A stretch of DNA of 41,080 bases from an uncultured Allofournierella sp. GTDB taxonomy: Bacteria > Bacillota > Clostridia > Oscillospirales > Ruminococcaceae. Positions within the stretch are counted from its first letter, which is position 1; each line of letters starts with the position of its first letter. Where the stretch lies: the NCBI GenBank assembly GCA_944382705.1, contig CALWNE010000055.1, positions 1-41,080 on the forward strand, given 5' to 3'. The notes beneath the pieces were generated by a model. The model was not told the DNA's origin, ran no database searches, and worked only from the letters and a program-made list of their open reading frames with translations. Positions 1 to 8,772 of the stretch are shown here, piece after piece. The translations under genes were made by a program, and so were the position numbers.

Positions 1-54
1 ACAAGAAAAGCCGGTACGCTACCCCTCCACGGGGCGCATACCGCCTTTTCTTGT
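1..54. terminator. Hairpin terminator at window edge
   Basis: Positions 1-19 pair with 36-54 (19 positions, two imperfect), with an inner CCCC/GGGG stem. The left arm starts A-rich and the right arm ends T-rich, so it could terminate transcription from either side. It lies just downstream of the minus-strand XRE fragment. It may be cut by the window edge. Confidence 0.55.
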
Positions 55-118
55 TATCCAGCCCTCCGGCTGTATCGGTTGAGCAAAAGTCAGCGTGGGA
101 ATGGTGTGGTATCTTTAT

Positions 119-244
119 CTAAGTGAACCCCCCCAGCTCCCATTTGGAGATGGTCTGCCTGCTTACCCCCAGGCGTTCCGCCACTTCCTGCTGGGACATA
201 CCATTGTTTTTGCGTGCGTTGTAAAGGCTGCTGCCCAAACTCAT
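119..244 (-). pseudogene. Truncated XRE-family HTH regulator (41 codons)
   Basis: This reads ATG to TAG on the minus strand, behind a strong AAGGAGG ribosome site. The product has the opening of a Cro/C1-type repressor: an MSLG start, then a helix-turn-helix with the core GVSRQTISKWELG. Full family members continue for at least 25 more residues after the KWEL motif. Here the frame ends four residues later, just past a run of seven G. Neither one-base shift in that run restores a recognisable continuation; both hit stops within about 20 codons. It is most likely a decayed remnant, although a bare HTH peptide might still bind DNA. Its upstream region carries an inverted repeat that could have been its operator. 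Confidence 0.6.
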
Positions 245-260
245 AAGTAATGGCCTCCTT

Positions 261-284
261 TTATAATTCTAGATATAATTATAA
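261..284. promoter_or_regulatory. Inverted repeat, candidate operator of the XRE gene
   Basis: Perfect 8-base arms TTATAATT and AATTATAA are separated by 8 bases, just upstream of the ribosome site of the truncated XRE gene. The position and symmetry fit an autoregulatory operator overlapping an AT-rich promoter. No binding evidence can be read from sequence alone. The rest of 245-566 holds only this repeat and the palindrome at 398-421; I see no gene there. Confidence 0.35.
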
Positions 285-397
285 AGTAGGTATCCAGAGA
301 AATCCACCAACAGACGATTGCTCTTTTGCCCGTTTTTTTAACATTTTGCAGGGAATAAAAGGCCATAGTCTGTAGCGAATTGGCATTGTTATAGCAA

Positions 398-421
398 AAC
401 AGGAGCGGCGCCGCTCCTGTT
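398..421 (-). terminator. Perfect 24-base palindrome, probable terminator
   Basis: Two perfect 12-base arms (AACAGGAGCGGC and its complement) meet with no loop. On the minus strand the stem is followed by TTTTGC, fitting a terminator for the minus-strand S66 peptidase gene that ends about 145 bases away. Confidence 0.45.
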
Positions 422-566
422 AAAACTGCATACTCCTACACCAGGGTTTCGCGCTGTCTGCACAATCTGGGGCAGTTCAGCCTTGTAGGGGGGAACATTC
501 AAAAACCGAAATCTGACTGCGTGAGTGAATTTTATTTAGGTCAATTAGTCCGCATAAAGCAGACGA

Positions 567-1601
567 TTAATCTTCGTAGACAAATTTAATAAACTGCTCG
601 TTTGCGTTAACGATTGCATTTACACCAAATGGAATGATACATCTAGGTGCAGCGTGCCCAATGTTTATATTTGCCACAATAGGCAGAGCGGGGTTATCTA
701 CTACCTCCAGGATGATTTTCTTGTATTCCTCAAAATACAATTCATCCATAGGCTTTCCCCATAATACACCAGAAACAACATCAAATACACCGGTTTTCTT
801 TAATGCAGCCAGCATATCTCTAAAAAGTTCCGGTCTTGGCTGTTCTTCACTTGTTTCCAAAAGAAGTATTTTTCCTTTCCAATCACTGAGATTCGGAAGC
901 AGTTCGTATTTTTTGCATAGCGCTACGGAATCGGGGTGTCTTGATGCATCAAAAAAGTCATAGAGCGATTCTAAACATCCTCCCAGAATTTTGCCTTCAA
1001 AAATACTATTGCCCTGAAGCAGCTGAAAGCCTTGGTTTTTATGTTTAACTCTCATAGTTCCGACAGCATCCGCCGACCAGTCTTTTCTCTCCTCATACCA
1101 AATATCACTGGGCCTTATTTCGCTAATTCTGCCTGTGCGAATCAGCTCCTCAAAAAACCGAGCCGAATAAGGCAGCATATTGGGTTCAAGTTCGCATACA
1201 TCCGGCAAAAAAGCCTGTCCATAAAATGTGTTTAATCCTGCTTTATGCAGCATTAAGTGATTTGCCGTTGAGTCCGAAAATCCAAGGAATATCTTGTTGT
1301 TTATGACCTTCTTCAGGTCGTCATGCTCAAACAGATAAGGAAGCAGGCGATAGGTATCATCACCACCGATTGCGGTCAGAATCATGTCGATGGAATCATC
1401 TGCAAAAGCAGCCAACAAGTCCTCTGCTCGCTCTTTCGGATGATTTTTTACATATTCCATGCCGCTTTGAGCATGGGGCATCATGTTAATTTCAAGCCCA
1501 TATGCCTCTAACCTTTTTATACCAATTTCAACTTCGTGCTTTGCAAATGCTTCGCCAAGGATACCAGATGACAAGCTTACAATCGCTATCTTGTTAACCA
1601 T
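567..1601 (-). CDS. S66-family LD-carboxypeptidase / MccF-like protein
   Basis: 344 residues, the usual length for S66 serine peptidases. Members either trim the tetrapeptide of recycled murein (LdcA) or cleave toxic acyl-nucleotides such as processed microcin C (MccF). Visible family blocks are the IGGDDTYRLLPYL elbow near residues 79-91, the LGFSDST block, LLLETSEEQPRPE, and a late NINIGHAAPRC block carrying the expected His. GGCLESLYDFF supplies a candidate Glu. In LdcA and MccF the elbow reads GGYxS with Ser as nucleophile; by alignment the Ser position here is Thr, so activity may differ. The start has a good ribosome site (GGAGG, about 5 bases upstream). Base composition is visibly AT-richer than the operon to its right, suggesting acquisition. 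It could serve self-immunity or murein recycling; sequence does not decide. Confidence 0.85.
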   Translation of the reverse strand: MVNKIAIVSLSSGILGEAFAKHEVEIGIKRLEAYGLEINMMPHAQSGMEYVKNHPKERAEDLLAAFADDSIDMILTAIGGDDTYRLLPYLFEHDDLKKVINNKIFLGFSDSTANHLMLHKAGLNTFYGQAFLPDVCELEPNMLPYSARFFEELIRTGRISEIRPSDIWYEERKDWSADAVGTMRVKHKNQGFQLLQGNSIFEGKILGGCLESLYDFFDASRHPDSVALCKKYELLPNLSDWKGKILLLETSEEQPRPELFRDMLAALKKTGVFDVVSGVLWGKPMDELYFEEYKKIILEVVDNPALPIVANINIGHAAPRCIIPFGVNAIVNANEQFIKFVYED

Positions 1602-1798
1602 TATTCCTCCATACCTCTATAGTTGTTTTTTATCAATTGAAACCGAAATTGCAACGCTGCATTTTTTAGTGCTGATTATAGCATGAAAAAGCCATACAAG
1701 AAGGAACAAAGCAAAAGCCTGCAAAGGCAGGGAACCTGTTTTTTGGCCGGAGCCAGCAGGGAACAAAAAGCCCGGATTGCCGCCCGGCAAGGAAAAAC

Positions 1799-1827
1799 TT
1801 GCAAACCCAGTACAAAAGGGGTAGAAT
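1799..1827 (+). promoter_or_regulatory. Sigma-A promoter of the yicC operon
   Basis: TTGCAA at 1799-1804 and TAGAAT at 1822-1827 have exactly 17 bases between them. It lies about 95 bases before yicC and is the only good promoter I see in 1602-1920. It probably drives the long housekeeping run that follows. Confidence 0.6.
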
Positions 1828-1920
1828 ATAAAGTATCTATTTAAAAATGGGGTATTGTGTCCGCAGCAGTGGGCCTGTCCTAGGTGTTTTACCCAACAAA
1901 AGGGAATGAGGTGCCTTTTT

Positions 1921-2799
1921 ATGGCTTTAAGTATGACGGGTTATGGCCGTGGCGAAGCAGTGGTCAATGGCCGCAGCATTACAATTGAAATTAAAAGCGT
2001 GAACTCTCGGTATTTTGAGTATTTCTCCCGCATTCCTCGCAGTGCGGCATTTTTGGACGATAAGCTCAAGCAGCAGCTTGCCCAGCAAATCAGCCGGGGC
2101 AAAACCGAGCTGCATATGCAGATTCAGAATGTAAGTGCTGCCAGCACCCAGGTGGAGGTGGACCTGCCTCTGGCCCGGCAGTACGCCCAGGCAATGGCTC
2201 AAATCAGCCAGGAGCTGGGGGTCAAAAATGATGTGACGGCCGGTATGCTGTCCCGCTGCCCGGATGTGCTGGTGCTGCGTCAGCCCCAGGTGGACGAGGA
2301 GCAGCTCTGGCAGGATGTGAGCGGCGTTTGCCAGCAAGCGCTGGAACGGTTTGTGGCCATGCGCACCCAGGAAGGCCAAAAGCTCAAGGAGGATATTCTT
2401 TCTCGCCTGGATACCATCGAGGCAAATGTGCAGCGCATTGAGCAGGAAAGTGAAGGCCGGGTGGAAGCATACACCCAGCGGCTGTATGCTCGGCTGCAAA
2501 CGCTGTTGCAGGACCACACCGTGGAGGAATCCCGTCTGCTTACCGAGGCGGCCATCTTTGCAGATAAAACTGCTGTGGACGAGGAAACCGTGCGCCTGCG
2601 CAGCCATCTGGCCCAGTACCGGCAGATTTTGACCGGCGAAGGCCCCGTAGGCCGAAAGCTGGATTTCCTTACCCAGGAGCTGAACCGGGAAACCAACACC
2701 ATCGGCTCCAAGTGCCAGGATATTGCCATCACCCGCATTGTGGTGGATACCAAGGCCGAAATTGAAAAAATCCGGGAACAGATTCAAAACATCGAGTAA
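1921..2799 (+). CDS. yicC: YicC/YloC family endoribonuclease
   Basis: 292 residues from the ATG at 1921, matching the family length. I prefer this start over the longer upstream reading because the protein then begins MALSMTGYG, the hallmark opening, with GAGGTG seven bases upstream. The C-terminus shows the conserved ELNRETNTIGSK block and the KAEIEKIREQIQNIE tail. The middle is charged and helical. YicC proteins are Mg/Mn-dependent endoribonucleases; the E. coli member helps degrade the small RNA RyhB and B. subtilis YloC is the orthologue. It heads the yicC-remA-gmk-priA group, a conserved order in Firmicutes, with 15 bases to remA. Confidence 0.93.
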   Translation: MALSMTGYGRGEAVVNGRSITIEIKSVNSRYFEYFSRIPRSAAFLDDKLKQQLAQQISRGKTELHMQIQNVSAASTQVEVDLPLARQYAQAMAQISQELGVKNDVTAGMLSRCPDVLVLRQPQVDEEQLWQDVSGVCQQALERFVAMRTQEGQKLKEDILSRLDTIEANVQRIEQESEGRVEAYTQRLYARLQTLLQDHTVEESRLLTEAAIFADKTAVDEETVRLRSHLAQYRQILTGEGPVGRKLDFLTQELNRETNTIGSKCQDIAITRIVVDTKAEIEKIREQIQNIE

Positions 2800-2814
2800 T
2801 GCAGGGAGGACAGA

Positions 2815-3090
2815 ATGAAGCTTATCAACATTGGTTTTGGCAATATGGTGAGTGCAAATCGTCTGATTGCCATTGTCAGCCCCGAATCCGCACCCATTAA
2901 GCGTATTGTGCAGGAAGCACGGGACAAAGGCTCGCTTATCGATGCCACCTATGGCCGCCGCACCCGTGCAGTAATCATCATGGATTCCGACCATGTGATT
3001 CTGTCGGCGGTACAGCCCGAAACCGTGGCAAACCGTCTGAGTGATACCCCTGCCGAGGATGAAATGGAGGAAGAACTGGACAATGAATAA
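2815..3090 (+). CDS. remA: RemA / DUF370 DNA-binding regulator
   Basis: 91 residues, full length for the family. The core IGFGNMVSANRLIAIVSPES, followed by APIKRI, and the block DATYGRRTRAVIIMDSDHVI are the conserved RemA signatures. In B. subtilis RemA binds DNA as a ring oligomer and activates biofilm-matrix and osmoprotection genes. The tail after about residue 78 is acidic (EDEMEEELDNE). The ribosome site GGGAGGA sits well before the ATG. Its last eight bases overlap the start of gmk, so the two are translationally coupled. Placement between yicC and gmk is the standard Firmicutes order. Confidence 0.93.
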   Translation: MKLINIGFGNMVSANRLIAIVSPESAPIKRIVQEARDKGSLIDATYGRRTRAVIIMDSDHVILSAVQPETVANRLSDTPAEDEMEEELDNE

Positions 3091-3649
3091 CGAAAATCGT
3101 CTTGTAGTTATTTCAGGGCCTTCCGGCTCTGGCAAGGATACGGTGGTAAAGCGGTTGATGCAGCTGCATCCCGAGGTGGAGCTGTCTATCTCTGCCACCA
3201 CACGGGACATCCGCCCCGGCGAGAAGGACGGCGTAAATTATGTGTATCTGACCCGGCAGGAGTTTGAGCGCCGCATTGAGGCCGGGGAAATTCTGGAGTA
3301 TGCCGAGTACTGCGGCAACTATTATGGCACCCCTAAATCCGAGGTGGACAAGCGCATTCAAAGCGGCATCACTGTAATTTTGGTCATTGAGGTGGTGGGA
3401 GCCAGCAGCATCAAACGGATGTACCCCGGTGCGGTTACCATCTTTGTGCGGCCGCCCAGTTATACCGAGCTGGAGGAGCGTCTGCGGGGCCGTGGCACCG
3501 AAAGCGAAGAGGAAATTCAAAAGCGGCTGGCCCGTGCTGTGGAAGAAATGGAATATGCGGTGGACTACGACGAGGTGGTTGTGAACGAAAAAGTTGATGA
3601 CTGCGCCGAGGAAATCTACCAGCTGATTTGCAAGCACCAGCAGGACTGA
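3083..3649 (+). CDS. gmk: Guanylate kinase
   Basis: 188 residues. It converts GMP (or dGMP) plus ATP to GDP and ADP in the cytoplasm, the essential step to GTP. The P-loop GPSGSGKDT is near residues 11-19. The GMP-binding segment follows: TTRDIRPGEKDGVNY, then EFERRIEAGEILEYAEYCGNYYGT. The RGTESEEEIQKRL lid is also present. I place the start at the ATG inside the remA stop region (8-base overlap) because the family begins a few residues before the P-loop; the longer upstream reading is remA sequence in another frame. rpoZ, which often follows gmk in Firmicutes, is absent; only 34 bases separate gmk from priA. Confidence 0.95.
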   Translation: MNNENRLVVISGPSGSGKDTVVKRLMQLHPEVELSISATTRDIRPGEKDGVNYVYLTRQEFERRIEAGEILEYAEYCGNYYGTPKSEVDKRIQSGITVILVIEVVGASSIKRMYPGAVTIFVRPPSYTELEERLRGRGTESEEEIQKRLARAVEEMEYAVDYDEVVVNEKVDDCAEEIYQLICKHQQD

Positions 3650-3683
3650 TTTTGCCCCATGGCACAGAAAGGAGAAGGGCTCT

Positions 3684-5936
3684 GTGTTCCCAACCGTACA
3701 AGTGGCAGTGAACGGAGCCACCTTTCATTTTGATAAGCTCTATACTTACCTTGTGCCGCCGGATTTGGACAAATCCATCCATCTGGGCAGCATGGTGCTG
3801 GTGCCCTTTGGCCGCAGCAACGATGCACGGATGGGCGTGGTGCTGGGCCTGGGCGAGCAGGAGGAACAGGGCCGCTGCAAAACGCTGTTTGACGCAGCAC
3901 CGGAACAGGCCTGCCTTACCCAGGAGCTGCTGCGCCTGGTATACTTTTTAAAAGAGCGCACCTTCTGTACTTTTTACGAAGCCGTCAAGGCGGTAATCCC
4001 CTATGGTGCCCAGTATAAAGCCCAGCAGCTGCCAGAAGGGCCAAGGCTGCAAAAGCAGCTGGTGCGCCATACCGAGCCGGAATATGCGCTGGCAGGGGAA
4101 TTGCCAGTTAAACCAAAGCCCACTGCCAAGCAGCAGGCGGCGGTGCAGGCGTTGCAGCAGGGGCCGCTTACAGCAAGCGCCCTGGCCCAGCTGGGCATCA
4201 GCCGGGCCGTGGTGGATAACCTGTATGAAAAAGGAGTGCTCACCCGCCGCCAGGTGGATAAGAGGCTGGACCTATTCAGTCATATTCGCCCCAAACAGGA
4301 GCCGGTGGTGCTCAGCGAAGCCCAGCAGCAGGTGTACCAGGGGTTGGCGGCCCAGCTGGAGCAGAAAACTGCCAGTGCAGCGCTGCTTTACGGTGTTACG
4401 GCCAGCGGCAAAACGCTGGTGTTTTTAAAGCTGATTGAGCGCACATTGCAGCTGGGCCGTACGGCTCTGGTGCTGGTGCCGGAAATCAGCCTGACCCCCC
4501 AGATGATTCGCCGCCTGAAGGAGAGCTTCGGCTCTCAGGTGGCGGTACAGCATTCGGCCCTTAACCATACCGAACGGCTGCTCCAATGGCAGATGATTCA
4601 GCAGGGGGCAGCCCAGATTGTGGTGGGAACCCGCAGTGCGGTATTTGCACCGCTGCAAAATATTGGTGTTATCATTGTGGATGAGGAGCAGGAGCACACC
4701 TACCGCTCCGAAAGTGCCCCCCGCTTTGATGCCCGGGAGGTAGCCAAACGCCGCGCGGCAGACCACAATGCGCTGGTGCTGTTTGCATCGGCCACTCCCA
4801 GCGTGGAGAGCTACCAGGCAGCACTGGAAGGCCGATACACCTTGTACAAGCTGACCCAGCGGTATGCCCAGCAGCCTTTGCCCGCTGTGGAAATGGTGGA
4901 TATGAAAGCGGAACTGGCGGCGGGCAATCCGGGCAGTATCAGTGCCCGGCTGGCCCAGCACATTCGCGCAACGCTGGAAGCAGGCAACCAGGCCATTTTG
5001 CTGCTGAACCGGCGGGGTTACAAAACGGTAGGTATGTGCAGCGATTGCGGCAAAGCCCTCAAGTGCACCAGCTGCAGCGTGCCCATGGTCTACCATAAAA
5101 CCGACAACAAGCTGCTTTGCCATTACTGCGGCAAAACCATTTCTCCCGTGCCCACCCGCTGCCCGGACTGTGGGGGAAAGCTGCGGTACACCGGGTTCGG
5201 TACCCAGCGTGTGGAGGAGGAACTGGCCGAGTTGTTTCCCCAGGCTCGCATCCTGCGGATGGACCAGGATTCCACCAGCCAGAAGAATGCCCACGAAACC
5301 ATGTTGGCCCAGTTTGCAAGGGGAGAGTACCAGATTATGCTGGGAACCCAGATGGTGGCCAAAGGGCTGGACTTTGAAAAAGTCACCCTGGTGGGGGTGC
5401 TGGGCATTGATTCTCTGCTGTTTTCTCAGGGATTCCGTGCCTTTGAAACGGTATTTTCCCTTGTAACCCAGGTGATTGGCCGGGGTGGCCGTTCCAGCCA
5501 GCCGGGCTATGCGGTGATTCAAACTGTAGACCCGGACAATCCTACTTTAAATCTTGCTGCTTCCCAGGATTACGAGGCCTTTTTTCAGCAGGAAATCATG
5601 TTTCGTAAACTGTGCCTGTACCCGCCCTTTTGCAGCGTGTGCATTGCAGCCTTCAGCGGAAAGGATGAAGGCAAGACCATGGCAGCCGCCATGCGCTTTG
5701 CCCAGATTCTGGGCCAGAAAGCCCAAGCCACCCAGGGGATTCCCCTGCGTATTCTGGGTCCGGCACCCATGAATGTGGTGATGGTGAAGGGCCGTTTCCG
5801 CTATAAACTTACCATTAAATGCCGCAACGACCGGGCTTTCCGCCAGATTATGGGGGAGGTTCTGGGCCAATACAGCCAGGAAGGCCTGCCAGGCAGGGCC
5901 TCGGTCACGCTGGATTTTCATTCCGATGGGGATTAA
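3684..5936 (+). CDS. priA: Primosomal protein N' (replication-restart helicase PriA)
   Basis: 750 residues from a GTG start behind AAAGGAGAAGG. PriA recognises stalled forks and D-loops and reloads the replicative helicase. The order is the N-terminal 3'-DNA-binding domain (about 1-105), a winged helix, then a helicase core with Walker A GVTASGKT (K243). Motif II is DEEQ (333-336) rather than the textbook DEEH. A Cys-rich zinc insert follows with CSDCGKALKCTSC, CHYC and CPDCGG. The later helicase motifs GTQMVAKGLDFEKV and VIGRGGRSSQPG are present. The C-terminal domain is complete. Length and all motifs indicate a functional protein. It follows gmk directly, with rpoZ and coaBC missing from between them. 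Confidence 0.95.
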   Translation: MFPTVQVAVNGATFHFDKLYTYLVPPDLDKSIHLGSMVLVPFGRSNDARMGVVLGLGEQEEQGRCKTLFDAAPEQACLTQELLRLVYFLKERTFCTFYEAVKAVIPYGAQYKAQQLPEGPRLQKQLVRHTEPEYALAGELPVKPKPTAKQQAAVQALQQGPLTASALAQLGISRAVVDNLYEKGVLTRRQVDKRLDLFSHIRPKQEPVVLSEAQQQVYQGLAAQLEQKTASAALLYGVTASGKTLVFLKLIERTLQLGRTALVLVPEISLTPQMIRRLKESFGSQVAVQHSALNHTERLLQWQMIQQGAAQIVVGTRSAVFAPLQNIGVIIVDEEQEHTYRSESAPRFDAREVAKRRAADHNALVLFASATPSVESYQAALEGRYTLYKLTQRYAQQPLPAVEMVDMKAELAAGNPGSISARLAQHIRATLEAGNQAILLLNRRGYKTVGMCSDCGKALKCTSCSVPMVYHKTDNKLLCHYCGKTISPVPTRCPDCGGKLRYTGFGTQRVEEELAELFPQARILRMDQDSTSQKNAHETMLAQFARGEYQIMLGTQMVAKGLDFEKVTLVGVLGIDSLLFSQGFRAFETVFSLVTQVIGRGGRSSQPGYAVIQTVDPDNPTLNLAASQDYEAFFQQEIMFRKLCLYPPFCSVCIAAFSGKDEGKTMAAAMRFAQILGQKAQATQGIPLRILGPAPMNVVMVKGRFRYKLTIKCRNDRAFRQIMGEVLGQYSQEGLPGRASVTLDFHSDGD

Positions 5937-5997
5937 CCCACGATTATTTACTATACAGCCCTAAAAGGGCGTTCTGAATACCAAGGAGGATTATATT

Positions 5998-6519
5998 ATG
6001 GCACTGCGTACCATTGTACAGGATGGCGATCCGATTCTGAAAAAGGTCTGCCGCCCGGTAACCAATTTTGACGACCGTCTGGCAACCCTGCTGGACGATA
6101 TGCAGGAAACCCTGATTGATGCAGGCGGGCTGGGTCTGGCCGGCCCTCAGGTGGGCGTAATGCGCCGCCTGTTCATTGCTCTGGACGAGCGTGACCTGCC
6201 GGAAGATGGCGAGATGCCCGCAGATTGGGAGCCCAAGTTCATCGAGTGCATTAACCCCGAAATTCTGGAGTGCTCTGAGGATGAGGTCACTCTGTATGAG
6301 GGCTGCCTGTCCTTCCCCGGCCACAACGGTGCCATCAGCCGCCCCCGCAAGGTGAAAATCCGTGCCCAGGACCGCCACGGCGAGTTCTTTGAGATGGAAG
6401 GGGAGGAGATGCTGGCCCGCTGCTTCTGCCATGAGACCAACCATCTGGACGGTGTAACCATCATGGATTTGGCCGAGCATTTCTACGAAGATGACTATCC
6501 CGACGAGGTGGAAGACTAA
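5998..6519 (+). CDS. def: Peptide deformylase
   Basis: 173 residues behind an ideal AAGGAGG site. It removes the formyl group from the initiator methionine of nascent proteins and is a metalloenzyme. The three motifs are visible: motif 1 GLGLAGPQVG (the family more often has GLAAPQ), motif 2 EGCLS with metal-ligand Cys103, and motif 3 HETNH (H145, E146, H149). The C-terminal tail is acidic. Its stop shares one base with the start of fmt, which adds the formyl group that this enzyme removes, so the pair is coupled as in most bacteria. Confidence 0.95.
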   Translation: MALRTIVQDGDPILKKVCRPVTNFDDRLATLLDDMQETLIDAGGLGLAGPQVGVMRRLFIALDERDLPEDGEMPADWEPKFIECINPEILECSEDEVTLYEGCLSFPGHNGAISRPRKVKIRAQDRHGEFFEMEGEEMLARCFCHETNHLDGVTIMDLAEHFYEDDYPDEVED

Positions 6520-7433
6520 TGCGCATCCTGTTTATGGGTACGCCGGACATTGCCGCTGCCAGCCTGCAAGCAGTGCTGGACGCTGGCCACGAAGTGTGCG
6601 GCGTTTTTACCCGGGAAGATAAGCCGGTGGGCCGTAAGCAGGTGCTTACAGCCCCACCTGTTAAGCAGATGGCACTGGAACACGGCTTGCAGGTGTTCCA
6701 GCCTAAAACCCTGCGGGAACCTCAGGTATGGGAACAGATTCGTGCCCTTGCCCCCGAGCTGATTGTGGTGGTGGCCTATGGCCGCATCCTGCCGCCGGAA
6801 GTATTGGAAATCCCCGTCCACGGCTGCATCAACCTCCATGTATCCCTGCTGCCCCAGTACCGGGGGGCTGCTCCCGTGCAGTGGGCGGTCATCAATGGAG
6901 ATGAGCGCACCGGTGTTTCCATTATGTACCTGGACGAAGGTCTGGATACCGGTGACATTCTGGCTGTGGCCCCGGTGGACATTGGCCCCAACGAAACCAG
7001 CGGCGAACTGTTTGAACGCATTACCCAGCAGGGCGCACAAACTCTGGTAGAAACCATTCAGGCCATTGGCGAGGGCCGTGCCCAGCGCACCCCCCAGGAC
7101 CATACCAAGGCCACCCTGGCCCCTCCCTTAACCAAGGAGATGGCCCGCTTTGATTTTAACCGGCCTGCCAGCCAGCTGCACAATCTGGTGCGAGGCATGA
7201 ACCCCTGGCCGGTAGCCTATTTTGAACACGAGGGCAAAAAGGTAAAGGTGCGCAGCAGTCTGGTGGTACCCGGCAATGCTGCCCCCGGCACCGTTCTGGC
7301 TCTCAACCCCCTGACCATTGCCTGCCAGCAGGATGCACTCCAGCTGATGGAGGTGGTGCCCGAAGGCTCCAAGCCCATGGCTGGCGCAGCCTATGGGGCT
7401 GGCCGCCGCCTGGCAGTGGGGGACACCCTGTAA
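6519..7433 (+). CDS. fmt: Methionyl-tRNA formyltransferase
   Basis: 304 residues. It transfers a formyl group from 10-formyl-tetrahydrofolate to Met-tRNAi. It begins MRILFMGTPDIAA, the typical opening. The folate-binding and catalytic block INLHVSLLPQYRGAAPVQWA contains the conserved Asn, His and HxSLLP motif. DEGLDTGDIL follows. The smaller C-terminal domain (from about residue 205) includes VRGMNPWPVAYFEHEGKKVK. The start overlaps the def stop by one base (TAATG), so it is translationally coupled and has little ribosome site of its own. Confidence 0.95.
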   Translation: MRILFMGTPDIAAASLQAVLDAGHEVCGVFTREDKPVGRKQVLTAPPVKQMALEHGLQVFQPKTLREPQVWEQIRALAPELIVVVAYGRILPPEVLEIPVHGCINLHVSLLPQYRGAAPVQWAVINGDERTGVSIMYLDEGLDTGDILAVAPVDIGPNETSGELFERITQQGAQTLVETIQAIGEGRAQRTPQDHTKATLAPPLTKEMARFDFNRPASQLHNLVRGMNPWPVAYFEHEGKKVKVRSSLVVPGNAAPGTVLALNPLTIACQQDALQLMEVVPEGSKPMAGAAYGAGRRLAVGDTL

Positions 7434-7460
7434 CCTAAACCCCTTGGGAGGAATGAAACC

Positions 7461-8768
7461 ATGGATCAAGCCCGCCGCACCGCAGTTCTGGCCCTGGTGC
7501 GCCAGGAAGAAAGCGGCTACGCCAATCTGGTGCTGGGCTCCTTTTTGGAGCAGCAGACCCTGTCCAGCCGGGATAAAGCCTTTGTAAGCGCCGTGTTTTA
7601 CGGTGTAACCGAACGGCTTATTACCTTGGACTGGTGCCTCAGCCGCTGTTTAAGCCGCCCCCTGCATAAGCTGGATGCCCAGGTACGGGCGATTTTGCGC
7701 AGCGGATTGTATCAGGCAGCTTATATGAATATTCCTCCCCGGGCAGCAGTCAACGAATCCGTTAACCTCTGCCGTGGCCTGAAAAAGACCAGTGCCAGCG
7801 GCCTGGTGAATGCGGTGCTGCGCAAAGCAATGGAACAGGACCCCCGCAAGGCCCAGTTCAAAACCCCGGCGGAGCGGCTGAGTGTGCTTTATTCTGTGGG
7901 GCAGCCCATTGTAAAGCTGCTTCAAAAGCAGTATCCCCAGGAATGTGAGTGCATTCTGCAAGCCTTTGGCAATCCGCCTCGGTATACTCTGCTTCGAGCC
8001 AACAGCCTGAAGGTGGATGTGTCGGAGCTTTGCGACCGGCTGGCCCAGCAGGGAACGCCGGCCCAGCCCGGCCCGGTGCCCGGCTCGGTGCAGGCGGACT
8101 TTGCAGGCAGCCCCGCAGCGGGGGAGGCCTTTGCCCAGGGCTTGTACCATGTACAGGGGGCGGCTTCTCAGCTGGCAGCCCTGAATCTGGAAGCCCAGCC
8201 CGGCCAGAAGGTGCTGGATCTCTGTGCGGCTCCCGGCGGTAAAACCCTTACCCTGGCTCAGTGTATGCAAAACACCGGCACACTCATCAGCTGCGATGCG
8301 GTTCAGTCTCGTCTTTCCTTAATTGAAGGGGCGTTGAGCCGCTGCGGGATTGCCAACACTACGGTGTTATGCAACGATGCTTCGGTGCATAATGCCCAGT
8401 TGGAGGGAGCGGACCGGGTGCTGTGCGATGTGCCCTGTTCCGGCCTTGGCATCATTGCCAAAAAACCGGATATCCGCTACAAAACCATGGAACAGGTAGA
8501 GCAGCTCCATGCCTTACAGGCCGAAATTCTGGCCTGCGGTGCCAGCTATCTCAAATCGGGCGGCCGGCTGGTGTATTCCACCTGCACCATCGACCAGCGG
8601 GAGAACCAGCAGGTGGTGGAAGCCTTTTTGCAAACCCACCCGGAATTCTATCTGGTAGAACCGGAATTCACTTTGCCGGGTGCACGCATCCACAACCATA
8701 TGATGACTTTTTTGCCGGGTGAAAGCGGCCCGGATGGATTCTTTATTGCCGTACTGGAGAAAGCGTAA
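7461..8768 (+). CDS. rsmB: 16S rRNA (cytosine-967-C5)-methyltransferase
   Basis: 435 residues behind GGGAGGA. An N-terminal NusB-like helical domain (about 1-135) is followed by the SAM-dependent methyltransferase domain. The SAM site is LDLCAAPGGKT. The two cysteines of RNA m5C methyltransferases are present: motif IV DVPCSGLG (C326) and motif VI YSTCTI (C375, the expected nucleophile). The protein methylates C967 of 16S rRNA. Its place after fmt is the usual one. It is followed by rlmN after four bases. Confidence 0.94.
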   Translation: MDQARRTAVLALVRQEESGYANLVLGSFLEQQTLSSRDKAFVSAVFYGVTERLITLDWCLSRCLSRPLHKLDAQVRAILRSGLYQAAYMNIPPRAAVNESVNLCRGLKKTSASGLVNAVLRKAMEQDPRKAQFKTPAERLSVLYSVGQPIVKLLQKQYPQECECILQAFGNPPRYTLLRANSLKVDVSELCDRLAQQGTPAQPGPVPGSVQADFAGSPAAGEAFAQGLYHVQGAASQLAALNLEAQPGQKVLDLCAAPGGKTLTLAQCMQNTGTLISCDAVQSRLSLIEGALSRCGIANTTVLCNDASVHNAQLEGADRVLCDVPCSGLGIIAKKPDIRYKTMEQVEQLHALQAEILACGASYLKSGGRLVYSTCTIDQRENQQVVEAFLQTHPEFYLVEPEFTLPGARIHNHMMTFLPGESGPDGFFIAVLEKA

Positions 8769-8772
8769 ACAC

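Noticed and set aside
1855..1920. Upstream extension of yicC
   Set aside because: The conserved protein begins at MALSMTGYG, with a ribosome site just before 1921.
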